From positions 4,912,501 through 4,976,500 of the forward strand of contig NC_066591.1 in assembly GCF_905475345.1 (NCBI RefSeq): DNA of 64,000 nt. The letters run 5' to 3'. How positions within the stretch are numbered: the first letter of the stretch is position 1; every line of letters begins with the position of its first letter. Made by a program: the position numbers and the translations under genes. This DNA comes from Vespula vulgaris. Taxonomy: Eukaryota; Arthropoda; Insecta; Hymenoptera; Vespidae. A model generated the notes under the pieces. It was not told where the DNA came from, searched no databases, and saw only the letters and a list, made by a program, of their open reading frames with translations. This document shows positions 40,411 to 50,580 of this stretch, in pieces.

Positions 40411-42905
40411 ATATACGAGTACACATCGTAGTACTCGCAGTCCGCACTCTCATCAAGTAATGGAGAAGAGTTTACGTACGTACAAATTTATATCACTCAT
40501 TCTTTTAATATTCAATACGATTTGTTTTGTTTTAGAATTACATGGAGTAGTGGGGATCCACTCCCACTCGTGACGCCTATATAACTGGACCGATTGACAG
40601 AAAATGGTTCATTCATACAATAAATTTCCACGAATATACATCGTAATACTCGCAGTTCGCACTCTCCTCAAGTAATGGAGAAGAGTTTACGTACGTACAA
40701 ATTTATATCACTCATTCTTTTAATATTCAATACGATTTGTTTTGTTTTAGAATTACATGGAGTAGTGGGGATCCACTCCCACTCGTGACGCCTATATAAC
40801 TGGACCGATTGACAGAAAATGGTTCATTCATGCAATAAATTTCCACGAATATACATCGTAATACTCGCAGTTCGCACTCTCCTCAAGTAATGGAGAAGAG
40901 TTTACGTACGTACAAATTTATATCACTCATTCTTTTAATATTCAATACGATTTGTTTTGTTTTAGAATTACATGGAGTAGTGGGGATCCACTCCCACTCG
41001 TGACGCCTATATAACTGGACCGATTGACAGAAAATGGTTCATTCATGCAATAAATTTCCACGAATATACATCGTAATACTCGCAGTTCGCACTCTCCTCA
41101 AGTAATGGAGAAGAGTTTACGTACGTACAAATTTATATCACTCATTCTTTTAATATTCAATACGATTTGTTTTGTTTTAGAATTACATGGAGTAGTGGGG
41201 ATCCACTCCCACTCGTGACGCCTATATAACTGGACCGATTGACAGAAAATGGTTCATTCATACAATAAATTTCCACGAATATACATCGTAATACTCGCAG
41301 TTCGCACTCTCCTCAAGTAATGGAGAAGAGTTTACGTACGTACAAATTTATATCACTCATTCTTTTAATATTCAATACGATTTGTTTTGTTTTAGAATTA
41401 CATGGAGTAGTGGGGATCCACTCCCACTCGTGACGCCTATATAACTGGACCGATTGACAGAAAATGGTTCATTCATACAATAAATTTCCACGAATATACA
41501 TCGTAATACTCGCAGTTCGCACTCTCCTCAAGTAATGGAGAAGAGTTTACGTACGTACAAATTTATATCACTCATTCTTTTAATATTCAATACGATTTGT
41601 TTTGTTTTAGAATTACATGGAGTAGTGGGGATCCACTCCCACTCGTGACGCCTATATAACTGGACCGATTGACAGAAAATGGTTCATTCATGCAATAAAT
41701 TTCCACGAATATACATCGTAATACTCGCAGTTCGCACTCTCCTCAAGTAATGGAGAAGAGTTTACGTACGTACAAATTTATATCACTCATTCTTTTAATA
41801 TTCAATACGATTTGTTTTGTTTTAGAATTACATGGAGTAGTGGGGATCCACTCCCACTCGTGACGCCTATATAACTGGACCGATTGACAGAAAATGGTTC
41901 ATTCATGCAATAAATTTCCACGAATATACATCGTAATACTCGCAGTTCGCACTCTCCTCAAGTAATGGAGAAGAGTTTACGTACGTACAAATTTATATCA
42001 CTCATTCTTTTAATATTCAATACGATTTGTTTTGTTTTAGAATTACATGGAGTAGTGGGGATCCACTCCCACTCGTGACGCCTATATAACTGGACCGATT
42101 GACAGAAAATGGTTCATTCATACAATAAATTTCCACGAATATACATCGTAATACTCGCAGTTCGCACTCTCCTCAAGTAATGGAGAAGAGTTTACGTACG
42201 TACAAATTTATATCACTCATTCTTTTAATATTCAATACGATTTGTTTTGTTTTAGAATTACATGGAGTAGTGGGGATCCACTCCCACTCGTGACGCCTAT
42301 ATAACTGGACCGATTGACAGAAAATGGTTCATTCATACAATAAATTTCCACGAATATACATCGTAATACTCGCAGTTCGCACTCTCCTCAAGTAATGGAG
42401 AAGAGTTTACGTACGTACAAATTTATATCACTCATTCTTTTAATATTCAATACGATTTGTTTTGTTTTAGAATTACATGGAGTAGTGGGGATCCACTCCC
42501 ACTCGTGACGCCTATATAACTGGACCGATTGACAGAAAATGGTTCATTCATACAATAAATTTCCACGAATATACATCGTAATACTCGCAGTTCGCACTCT
42601 CCTCAAGTAATGGAGAAGAGTTTACGTACGTACAAATTTATATCACTCATTCTTTTAATATTCAATACGATTTGTTTTGTTTTAGAATTACATGGAGTAG
42701 TGGGGATCCACTCCCACTCGTGACGCCTATATAACTGGACCGATTGACAGAAAATGGTTCATTCATACAATAAATTTCCACGAATATACATCGTAATACT
42801 CGCAGTTCGCACTCTCCTCAAGTAATGGAGAAGAGTTTACGTACGTACAAATTTATATCACTCATTCTTTTAATATTCAATACGATTTCTTTAGTTTTAG
42901 AATTA
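40411..42905. repeat. Tandem satellite, 215-bp unit, about 11.5 copies
   Basis: GGATCC recurs at 40554, 40769, 40984, 41199, 41414, 41629, 41844, 42059, 42274, 42489 and 42704, exactly 215 bases apart, and the copies are almost identical. Every unit contains a splice-acceptor-like tract (TTTGTTTTGTTTTAG) followed by AATTACATGG, and a hairpin around AGTGGGGATCCACT. A single-site variant (CATACAATAAA versus CATGCAATAAA) is arranged A G G A A G G A A A A along the array. No protein frame is evident. The array ends in a diverged copy at about 42890-42905. Confidence 0.97.
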
Positions 42906-42940
42906 AATGGTGTCCCACCCCTGACTAAAGGGTCAAATAT

Positions 42941-42963
42941 TAACGGGTGAATGGTAACATATT
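42941..42963 (+). ncRNA. Degenerate 3' fragment of HDV-like ribozyme
   Basis: AACGGGTGAATGGTAACATA resembles the end of P4, J4/2 and the 3' strand of P2 in the five complete ribozymes. The 5' half is missing and the P2 strand is mutated, so it cannot fold. It is followed closely by the GGG/CCC tract at 42984, as in intact units. Confidence 0.4.
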
Positions 42964-42983
42964 ACAACGTTCTATTTAACACT

Positions 42984-43027
42984 TGGGACCCTTGGGAGGG
43001 GCTCAAGGGTGGGGGCCTTCGGGCGGG
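42984..43027 (+). repeat. GGG/CCC-rich tract, copy 1
   Basis: GGGACCCTTGGGAGGGG and following G-runs. This is the first of five related tracts that lie 3' of ribozyme copies or fragments. Five or more G-runs make a G-quadruplex possible; the alternating CCC runs make hairpins possible too. Confidence 0.75.
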
Positions 43028-43449
43028 TTACTTTCTCCATACCCTTTCCCTTTTCGTTTCCCCTTTTATTCCTTTTCTGTTTCAGATTCCTTTCTGCTTA
43101 GATCATCGCGACTGCTTCGCTGCGCGCGACCATAACAAAATCGGACCTTTCACTGGCTTTGAGAGTTATTGGCATAGTTGTATTTCCTTCCTCGACTAGT
43201 GGACTTAGAAATTTTCACAGGAAGCCACTCGTGCGAGTATCAGCGAAGAGTTTACGCAAGTAGAATATTATATCACTCATATTTTCCACATTCTATACTA
43301 TTTCTTTTGTTTTAGATTTCGACTTTGCACTGTCGGAGGACATTGAGAGTCTATCTCCACAAAGGGACTTAGAAATTTTCACAGGATACCATAGGAGCGA
43401 GTCTTAACGAAGATTTTACACAAGTACAATGTTATATTACTGTCTCGAG

Positions 43450-43569
43450 ATATCTGAAGCTGACGGTGTGGACGGTGGTGTTTTTCGTAAGCAGGGTCTC
43501 GTCCATCTCCCGTTTTCTGATAAGCCTGAAACTCTCAAAGCAGAAGGGCATCTAGAACGCGAATTTTAA
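43450..43569 (+). pseudogene. Diverged copy of the 41-codon repeat ORF (start lost)
   Basis: Thirty-nine codons open to TAA, reading ISEADGVDGG then a diverged middle, then DKPE. It aligns in frame to the ORFs at 49451 and 51887, but the start codon is ATA. It lies upstream of ribozyme 1 in the same relative place. Confidence 0.4.
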
Positions 43570-43591
43570 AGTAGAGTTCCCATTAGCTGGT

Positions 43592-43778
43592 GGGTCCCCA
43601 GATGCAGCAACCTCCAAGCGGTGGGACCTGGGTCGGTAGTACTTGCGAGTTATCGAAATTTATATCTTAATTATATTTCAAATTTGTAACTAAATTATAT
43701 GTATTATGTACCTAAAATCTATAACTAAATTATATATATAATTATATGACGCAAGTACTACCGGGCGAATGGCTGCAT
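43592..43778 (+). ncRNA. HDV-like self-cleaving ribozyme, copy 1
   Basis: The sequence folds as the HDV-type double pseudoknot in the order the family requires. P1 is GGGTCCC (43592-43598) with GGGACCT, including the family's G·U first pair. P2 is ATGCAGC with GCTGCAT (ending 43778). P3 is ACC/GGT around L3 TCCAAGC. P1.1 can form between GG after P1 and CC in L3. P4 is CGGTAGTACTTGCG with CGCAAGTACTACCG, all 14 pairs perfect, closed by an AT-rich loop of about 100 nt. J4/2 is GGCGAAT, with the expected general-acid cytosine at 43766. Predicted cleavage is just 5' of G43592. Upstream is GTAGAGTTCCCATTAGCTGGT, a motif shared by all copies. The 192-bp satellite starts right after it. The identification is from structure, not from an assay. 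Confidence 0.85.
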
Positions 43779-43839
43779 ACTTCATCGTTTTTTCAATAAC
43801 AGAGAATTATTTTATTTTGAAATGAAATTGTAAAATGGG

Positions 43840-46400
43840 GATAATTTTCGTCGTGAATCGATGACAAAGTCGCCTCTTTGACCGACGTTTATAGTTTCTA
43901 GTTCAGTTTCGCTTTGTATTTCGACGAGAGAACTTAGAAAATATCGCGGATGCCAGTCGTACAAGTATTAACGAACAGTTAATTCAAATATACAACAGTT
44001 CCTTTGATTTGATACTTAAATTTGAAGTGGGGATAATCTTCTTCGTGAGTTGACAACAAAGTTGGCTCTTTGACCGATCTTTATAGTTCTTAGTTCAGTC
44101 GTGCTTTGGACTTCGACGAGTGAACTTAGAAAATTTCACGGATGCCATTCGTGCAAGTATTAACGAACAGTTAATTCAAATATACAACAGTTTATTTGAT
44201 TTGAGACTTAAATTCGAAGTGGGGATAATCGGCTTCGATTGATGACAACAAAGTCGGGCTTTGAAACAACATTTATAGTTTCTAGTTCAGTTGTGCTTTG
44301 GACTTCGACGAGTGAACTTAGAAAATTTCACGGATGCCATTCGTGCAAGTATTAACGAACAGTTAATTCAAATATACAACAGTTTATTTGATTTGAGACT
44401 TAAATTCGAAGTGGGGATAATCGGCTTCGATTGAGGACAACAAAGTCGGGCTTTGAAACAACATTTATAGTTTCTAGTTCAGTTGTGCTTTGGACTTCGA
44501 CGAGTGAACTTAGAAAATTTCACGGATGCCATTCGTGCAAGTATTAACGAACAGTTAATTCAAATATACAACAGTTTATTTGATTTGAGACTTAAATTCG
44601 AAGTGGGGATAATCGGCTTCGATTGATGACAACAAAGTCGGGCTTTGAAACAACATTTATAGTTTCTAGTTCAGTTGTGCTTTGGACTTCGACGAGTGAA
44701 CTTAGAAAATTTCACAGATGCCATTCGTGCAAGTATTAACGAACAGTTAATTCAAATATACAACAGTTTATTTGATTTGAGACTTAAATTCGAAGTGGGG
44801 ATAATCGGCTTCGATTGAGGACAACAAAGTCGGGCTTTGAAACAACATTTATAGTTTCTAGTTCAGTTGTGCTTTGGACTTCGACGAGTGAACTTAGAAA
44901 ATTTCACAGATGCCATTCGTGCAAGTATTAACGAACAGTTAATTCAAATATACAACAGTTTATTTGATTTGAGACTTAAATTCGAAGTGGGGATAATCGG
45001 CTTCGATTGATGACAACAAAGTCGGGCTTTGAAACAACATTTATAGTTTCTAGTTCAGTTGTGCTTTGGACTTCGACGAGTGAACTTAGAAAATTTCACA
45101 GATGCCATTCGTGCAAGTATTAACGAACAGTTAATTCAAATATACAACAGTTTATTTGATTTGAGACTTAAATTCGAAGTGGGGATAATCGGCTTCGATT
45201 GAGGACAACAAAGTCGGGCTTTGAAACAACATTTATAGTTTCTAGTTCAGTTGTGCTTTGGACTTCGACGAGTGAACTTAGAAAATTTCACGGATGCCAT
45301 TCGTGCAAGTATTAACGAACAGTTAATTCAAATATACAACAGTTTATTTGATTTGAGACTTAAATTCGAAGTGGGGATAATCGGCTTCGATTGATGACAA
45401 CAAAGTCGGGCTTTGAAACAACATTTATAGTTTCTAGTTCAGTTGTGCTTTGGACTTCGACGAGTGAACTTAGAAAATTTCACGGATGCCATTCGTGCAA
45501 GTATTAACGAACAGTTAATTCAAATATACAACAGTTTATTTGATTTGAGACTTAAATTCGAAGTGGGGATAATCGGCTTCGATTGAGGACAACAAAGTCG
45601 GGCTTTGAAACAACATTTATAGTTTCTAGTTCAGTTGTGCTTTGGACTTCGACGAGTGAACTTAGAAAATTTCACGGATGCCATTCGTGCAAGTATTAAC
45701 GAACAGTTAATTCAAATATACAACAGTTTATTTGATTTGAGACTTAAATTCGAAGTGGGGATAATCGGCTTCGATTGATGACAACAAAGTCGGGCTTTGA
45801 AACAACATTTATAGTTTCTAGTTCAGTTGTGCTTTGGACTTCGACGAGTGAACTTAGAAAATTTCACAGATGCCATTCGTGCAAGTATTAACGAACAGTT
45901 AATTCAAATATACAACAGTTTATTTGATTTGAGACTTAAATTCGAAGTGGGGATAATCGGCTTCGATTGAGGACAACAAAGTCGGGCTTTGAAACAACAT
46001 TTATAGTTTCTAGTTCAGTTGTGCTTTGGACTTCGACGAGTGAACTTAGAAAATTTCACGGATGCCATTCGTGCAAGTATTAACGAACAGTTAATTCAAA
46101 TATACAACAGTTTATTTGATTTGAGACTTAAATTCGAAGTGGGGATAATCGGCTTCGATTGATGACAACAAAGTCGGGCTTTGAAACAACATTTATAGTT
46201 TCTAGTTCAGTTGTGCTTTGGACTTCGACGAGTGAACTTAGAAAATTTCACAGATGCCATTCGTGCAAGTATTAACGAACAGTTAATTCAAATATACAAC
46301 AGTTTATTTGATTTGAGACTTAAATTCAAAGTGAGGATAATCGGCTTCGATTGATGACAACAAAGTCGCACCTTCGACCGACTTATACAGTTCCTAGTTC
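43840..46400. repeat. Tandem satellite, 192-bp unit (384-bp dimer), about 13 copies
   Basis: The landmark GTGCTTTGGA recurs every 192 bases from 44101 to 46213 (44101, 44293, 44485, 44677 and so on), with diverged end copies near 43909 and 46405. From 44237 to 46157 the sites GATTGATGAC and GATTGAGGAC alternate strictly, giving a 384-bp dimeric higher-order unit. A second variant (CACGGATG/CACAGATG) runs in blocks: three, three, three, then alternating. No reading frame is maintained across units. Confidence 0.96.
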
Positions 46401-46402
46401 AG

Positions 46403-46625
46403 TTGTACTTTGGACTTCGACGAGTGAACTTAGAAAATTTCGTACTTTCGTGGAACTTTGACAATCTATCTCCTCGAGTGGACTTAGAAATTTTCGCACT
46501 TTCGGGGGACTTAGAAAATTTGTATCCACGAATGAACTTAGAAATTTTCACACTTTCGAGGGACTTTGACAATCTATCTCAACGACTGGACTTAGAAATT
46601 TTTGCAAAATGCCATTCGAGGAATT
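46403..46625 (+). repeat. 54-bp minisatellite
   Basis: Units of 54 bases recur about four times, each with GACTTAGAAATTTTCGCAC then TTTGACAATCTATCT. As the unit is a multiple of three, a frame stays open with an 18-residue repeat (for example RVDLEIFALSGDLENLYP). It starts inside the last 192-bp unit and has no ATG or splice context of a gene. Further copies lie at 46735-46890 and single diverged units near 43199-43380. Confidence 0.85.
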
Positions 46626-46734
46626 ATTAACAAAGAGTCTACTCAAGTATATTTTCTATCATTCGTATTTTCATAATTCTATACTATTTCTTTTGTTTTA
46701 GACTTAGATTCTGCAATTTCGGAGGACTTTGACA

Positions 46735-46890
46735 ATCTTCCGCCATGAGTGGACTTAGAAATTTTCACGCCTTCGAGAGACTTTGACAATCTATCTCCAA
46801 GTGTGGACTTAGAAATTTTCGCACTTTCGGGGAACTTTAACCATCTATCACCACGAGTGGACTTAGAAATTTTCGCAGAATGCCATTTGA
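46735..46890. repeat. 54-bp minisatellite, second cluster
   Basis: About three units of the GGACTTAGAAATTTTC...CTATCTCCA family with indels. It ends near a donor-like AAAGTAAGTA at 46911. Confidence 0.8.
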
Positions 46891-46913
46891 GAGAATATTA
46901 ACGAAAACTTAAA

Positions 46914-47011
46914 GTAAGTATACTTCTCTATCACATATTTGTTGAATGATTTATACAACCTTTTATTATAACAGTGATACCGATTATTTTGTTTTTATTT
47001 TTATGTTTCAG
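46914..47011 (+). other. Intron-like segment inside the repeat domain
   Basis: CTTAAA|GTAAGTATA at 46914 and TTTATGTTTCAG ending at 47011 make a good donor/acceptor pair 98 bases apart. A closely similar donor context (CTTAAAGTAAGTATA) occurs at 40375 before the 215-bp array. This suggests the repeats derive from, or are part of, a spliced non-coding transcript. It does not prove one. Confidence 0.35.
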
Positions 47012-48660
47012 AACCTCGTTGCAATCGCGCGCGTAGCAATGAAGTAATCGAGTGTTTGTACCGCTAAAATAAAAATATCGCGAAGTAGAAGCAGTGTTTG
47101 TTCGTTCGCGTTTCGCGATTTAAACCAAAAGTGTCTTTGCATAGACTGCGCGCAATGCAGTCGTTAGAGTCAGTGTTTGTTCGTAAAGTTATTTGCTTTT
47201 TTAACAGTCGCACAGACTGTATTTATAATATATGGTAGAGTTTCGCGAAATAAATTCAGTGATCGTTCGTTAATAAATAACTACCGCGAATTAGAGTCAG
47301 TGCATCACCGAAGAGGATCTCAACCAACGTCGATGTCGACCTACCTCATTTTCAACCAACTACGAATCATCCACCCTCAATTTCGACCTAAATCGCGGTC
47401 CAGTGTTTTGGAGCCATCGCAGAACTTCTTAAGTAGTAAGTTAATTTTTAAATCCCTCCGATCACTCAGTCATGTCGAGGACGAAAGGTCCGAATCGACA
47501 CGAGTGATTGGTTGTAATTAATTAGTAGAAGAGCAATGAGTGATCACGAGTAAATTTCTTCGGAGATTTACTCGTGAATAGTTTATTTTTTGATTTATTT
47601 ATTAGATCAGGATAGAGTCTTCTTGCTTAAACGCGTTAATTATAATTATTTGAAGTTGTGAATATTTGAATGCATTTTTAAATAATTTTCTCTCGCGAAA
47701 TTAATAAAGTATCGCGATATTCGCGAATTTTAATAATGAATAAGCAAGAAGACATTCGCGACGGATAGTCTCTGGATTACAAGCGAAATTGTATAATTTA
47801 TTTTCTAATAATTAGAGTACTCGCTTGTAAAAAGGAGCGTCCAATGATTTTTCATTACCTTTTTAAATAAAGATTAATGAACTTTATTAATAAAAGAAAG
47901 TCTCAATAGAGTCATTGCTTTTGAAAGAATAAAGTAGAGTAGAGTCGTTTATGAAAGATAAAGAGACTTGTAGAATCATAACGCGTAGAACATAGAGTAA
48001 CTTAATCAATTTTTAGCTTAGGATTTTCAGCAATTAATATATTAATTCTCGTTTCTCTTCCGATGCTTTCAAAATTTTCGTTTCAGGTTTGATTTAGAGT
48101 TGCGTTAGATGTATCAGTTTACTTCCACGTCTTAGAATAAGGGTTGTTTTTAGTTTTTGACGGTAGTGACGATAGTTATTAAACGTGTTTTGTAGTTGTA
48201 GTTAGGGCACGAAGCAAAGAAGAGGCTATATGCCGAAGAGGCCCCCACAAATTGTGGCTCAAGAGGGCAACTATTAGATTATTGAGTTATTTTCGAAGGT
48301 TCGACAGAACACTTCGAGAATGGCTCTTAATCATATTTTCATTATACCATGTTGTCACTCAAATGCTCTTATATAATGATAATATAATTTTCAGAAACTG
48401 AGAAGACGTAACATTCCGTTCTCCATCTCACATTGCCACGCGTTCGCGAATAGAATTTTTGCGTATTTTCTAAAGTTCAATTAAATCCGTGATTTTAGTT
48501 TTATAAAGTTAAGTTTTGTATTAAAATAATAATTTCGAAACGTATAAAATATGGCAATTGTGAGGGCCACTGAAAATGCTCACGGGGATGAGATAAGAAC
48601 ATTTAAATACATAGCATATTCTCCACTTTTACAGGAAGGATATCTAACAGGATTCCAGTA
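47012..48660. other. Unassigned sequence between satellites and ribozyme units
   Basis: It begins exon-like with CpG-rich sequence and short repeats (GCAGTGTTTGTTCG, TCAGTGTTTGTTCG, TCAGTGATCGTTCG at about 47090-47270). It continues AT-rich, with a block around 48210-48300 rich in GAAGAGGC motifs. An open frame at 47177-47521 lacks an ATG start and resembles nothing I know. It may be internal sequence of an older element. Confidence 0.4.
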
Positions 48661-48687
48661 TCACCCAGCGCATAGCTGCACACTTTA
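48660..48687 (+). ncRNA. Degenerate 3' fragment of HDV-like ribozyme
   Basis: AGTATCACCCAGCGCATAGC, then TGCACAC, resembles the P4/J4-2/P2 end of the intact copies. The J4/2 core is changed to AGCGCATAG and the 5' half is absent. The GGG/CCC tract follows 45 bases on, as expected for a unit. Confidence 0.35.
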
Positions 48688-48734
48688 GATTAAACAATTA
48701 TTTTAAATAATTGATTAACTCCTTTATCTTTTCT

Positions 48735-48782
48735 CGGGTGGGACCCTTGGGAGGGGCCCTTGGGTGTGGGCCTTAGGCGGGA
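48735..48782 (+). repeat. GGG/CCC-rich tract, copy 2
   Basis: GGGTGGGACCCTTGGGAGGG, then GCCCTTGGGTGTGGGCC. Same family as at 42984, 49859, 51045 and 52805. Confidence 0.8.
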
Positions 48783-49261
48783 TTCGTTCTTTCACTAAGG
48801 AAAAATTAAACTGATTTATGGTACTCTGATTTTCATCTGAGGAAATGATCTTCTAGATGCTTATCCATTGTTCTGAGTTCTATCTTTCTCACGAGCACGT
48901 TCCGTGTTTCTTATCTTTTATTCTTCTCCTTTCTCTTTTTCTTTTTCTCTTTCTCTAATTCTTTTACGTTTTATTTGTTTCAGATTAGATCGAGGGATCG
49001 GTCATCGTTAAAATTAAATTTTTACAGGGAAGTATTAATTATATATTTGTTTTTTGTTTCATTGTATTTAATTATTAATTTATTTTTTAATTCACATTAT
49101 TGTTTAATTATATATTTGATTTTAATTGTATATTTGCATATAATTTTGCATATAATTTTTACATGTTTATCTTTTCTTCTTTTATTCTTTTTCTGTTTCA
49201 GATTAGGTGATCAGGGAACGGATCATCGTGGGATTTTTACACGGAAGTTACAGGAACCTCT

Positions 49262-49287
49262 CTGCATATAACGTTTGTTATATGCAG
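49262..49287 (+). other. Perfect inverted repeat (11-bp stem, 4-nt loop)
   Basis: CTGCATATAAC, loop GTTT, GTTATATGCAG. The second copy at 51698-51723 keeps the stem with compensating changes. Confidence 0.85.
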
Positions 49288-49328
49288 GAAGGGTATGTCT
49301 CCTTGCTTCCGTACGCGAACGATAGGGA

Positions 49329-49369
49329 AAACACTCACACGTGTGACGGCCGGCACACGCGTGGGTGTT
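49329..49369 (+). other. Structured hairpin module, copy 1
   Basis: AACAC...GTGTT outer stem and CAC/GTG inner stem around ACGGCCGG. It is followed by GCGAGATTAAGTCCTACC and a small TCC/GGA hairpin. Five other full copies lie at 50209, 51766, 52164, 53160 and 53641. Confidence 0.75.
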
Positions 49370-49427
49370 CGCGAGCGCGAGATTAAGTCCTACCGAGGAC
49401 TCCGCTTTGATTTTTTAAATCGAAATA

Positions 49428-49445
49428 GACACGACCGGTCGTGTC
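49428..49445. other. 18-bp perfect palindrome
   Basis: GACACGACCGGTCGTGTC. It repeats exactly at 51864-51881, and a variant with compensated outer pairs lies at 52332-52349. Confidence 0.9.
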
Positions 49446-49450
49446 TCGAG

Positions 49451-49576
49451 ATGTCTGAAGCCGACGGTGTGGACGGTGGAGCAATCTGTAAGCGGGGTTT
49501 TATACATCTCCAGTTTGCTGAGAAGCCCGAAGCTCCCGAAGCGGAAAGGCATCTCGGTTCGCGGATTTTAGAGTAG
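49451..49576 (+). CDS. Small repeated ORF, 41 codons, unknown
   Basis: ATG to TAG, starting MSEADGVDGGAICKRGF and ending HLGSRILE. An apparently identical nucleotide copy lies at 51887-52012 and a diverged one at 43450-43569. It is small and acidic to neutral, with no signal peptide or known motif. Its stop codon overlaps the GAGTAGAG motif that precedes each ribozyme. It may be a chance frame within a structured RNA; I do not assign a function. Confidence 0.25.
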   Translation: MSEADGVDGGAICKRGFIHLQFAEKPEAPEAERHLGSRILE

Positions 49577-49593
49577 AGTCTCCGTTAGCCCGT

Positions 49594-49699
49594 GGGTCCT
49601 CAGAAGCAGCAACCTCCTCGCGGTGGGACCTGGGTCGGAAATACTTGTGTTATCTCGGAATTTTATAGGCTGCAAGTATTTCCGAGCGAATGGCTGCAT
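49594..49699 (+). ncRNA. HDV-like self-cleaving ribozyme, copy 2
   Basis: P1 is GGGTCCT with GGGACCT (G·U at both ends). P2 is GCAGC/GCTGC with one mismatch further out. P3 is ACC/GGT around L3 TCCTCGC. P4 is CGGAAATACTTG with CAAGTATTTCCG, 12 perfect pairs, where copy 1 has different bases at two compensated pairs. J4/2 reads AGCGAAT, with the catalytic cytosine at 49687 but A in place of one G. The loop of P4 is short, so the whole RNA is 106 nt, close to classic size. Predicted cleavage is 5' of G49594, after the GTAGAGTCTCCGTTAGCCCGT motif. Confidence 0.85.
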
Positions 49700-49858
49700 A
49701 TTTCATCATTTTTCCAAGATCTTTTCCATCGACTACGTGCACATTCAATTCTTTCTTACATCTTCTGTGTATTCAGCAATAAATGCACAGTCACTTCTAC
49801 TTATTGAAACGCATACTGATATCGTAATTATTCGAGATTAATTATTATGATTTCTCTC

Positions 49859-49908
49859 GGGTGGGTCCCTTGGGATGGGCCCTTGGGCGTGGACTTCTGT
49901 GCGGGTCT
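49859..49908 (+). repeat. GGG/CCC-rich tract, copy 3
   Basis: GGGTGGGTCCCTTGGGATGG and following G-runs, 160 bases after ribozyme 2, the same spacing as copy 5 has from ribozyme 4. Confidence 0.8.
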
Positions 49909-50208
49909 CCTTCTTTCTGTACCGAAGAATCGAGCTGGATTTTTGTACTCTGGTTTTCGTCGGGTGTACCGATCTTCTATGTCCATCTTTTCTTCCCAAT
50001 TTCATCTTTTCCACACGTGCACGTGTTCCATTGCATCTTACGTATATTCTTTGCTTTCTTTTCTTCTTTACTCCATCCTCTTCATGTGTGCACACGTTCT
50101 GGCTTTCTTCTCTTCTTTCTTTCTTCTCCATTTCTTCTCTTTCTCTTCTTCTTTTCCTCTTCTTCATGAATCTCGCTATATCCGCGCGGAATACGGGTAG
50201 GATAGGAA

Positions 50209-50249
50209 GAACACTCGCGCCTGTGTCGGCGGGCACAGACGTGGTGTTC
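50209..50249 (+). other. Structured hairpin module, copy 2
   Basis: GAACAC...GTGTTC outer stem, inner stem CTGTG/CACAG, loop TCGGCGGG. It is followed by TCGGGCGCGATTAAAAGTCC. Confidence 0.78.
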
Positions 50250-50460
50250 TCGGGCGCGATTAAAAGTCCTACGGTAAAGGACTCCGTTTGATTGCTAAAA
50301 CGAATAAATGACCGGTCGTGTGTCGGTTTATGTGCTGCCGAGTAATATGGTTTGCTATCCGTAAGCGTGGACTGACCCTCCTCCAGTTAGCTGCCTGAAT
50401 TCTCGGTTAGTGCGTAAAACGTCGCGAACGCGAATTTAGAGTAGAGTCACCGTTATTATA

Positions 50461-50478
50461 ACACTCACGGGAGTGTTC
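50461..50478 (+). other. Short hairpin ACACTC...GAGTGT
   Basis: ACACTCACGGGAGTGT with a 6-bp stem. It is a reduced form of the hairpin module, preceded by GTAGAGTCACCGT and followed by the GCGATTAAAAGTCC block. A second copy is at 53892-53910. Confidence 0.65.
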
Positions 50479-50580
50479 GCGCGCGATTAAAAGTCCTACC
50501 GGGGACTTCGTTTTATAGAACGCCGATTATTTGATCACGCCGGTCACGCGAATTTTAGAGTAGAGCCCCCGTTAGCTCGT

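Noticed and set aside
44230..44275. Hammerhead-like core (TTGATGA, CAAAG/CTTTG stem, GAAAC) in the 192-bp unit
   Set aside because: The first core base is T rather than C, half the units carry GAGGA, and no stem III pairs with sequence before the site. Not a hammerhead ribozyme.
38930..46400. Regular direct repeats resembling a CRISPR array
   Set aside because: Units of 192-304 bp are contiguous, with no unique spacers, in a eukaryotic genome.
47177..47521. Open frame of 114 codons in the repeat domain
   Set aside because: It does not start with ATG and has no recognisable retroelement motif.
49861..50291. Frames starting MGPWAW in repeated units (also 52821-53135)
   Set aside because: They run through the G-rich tract, CT-rich tracts and structured hairpins, and diverge with frameshifts between copies.
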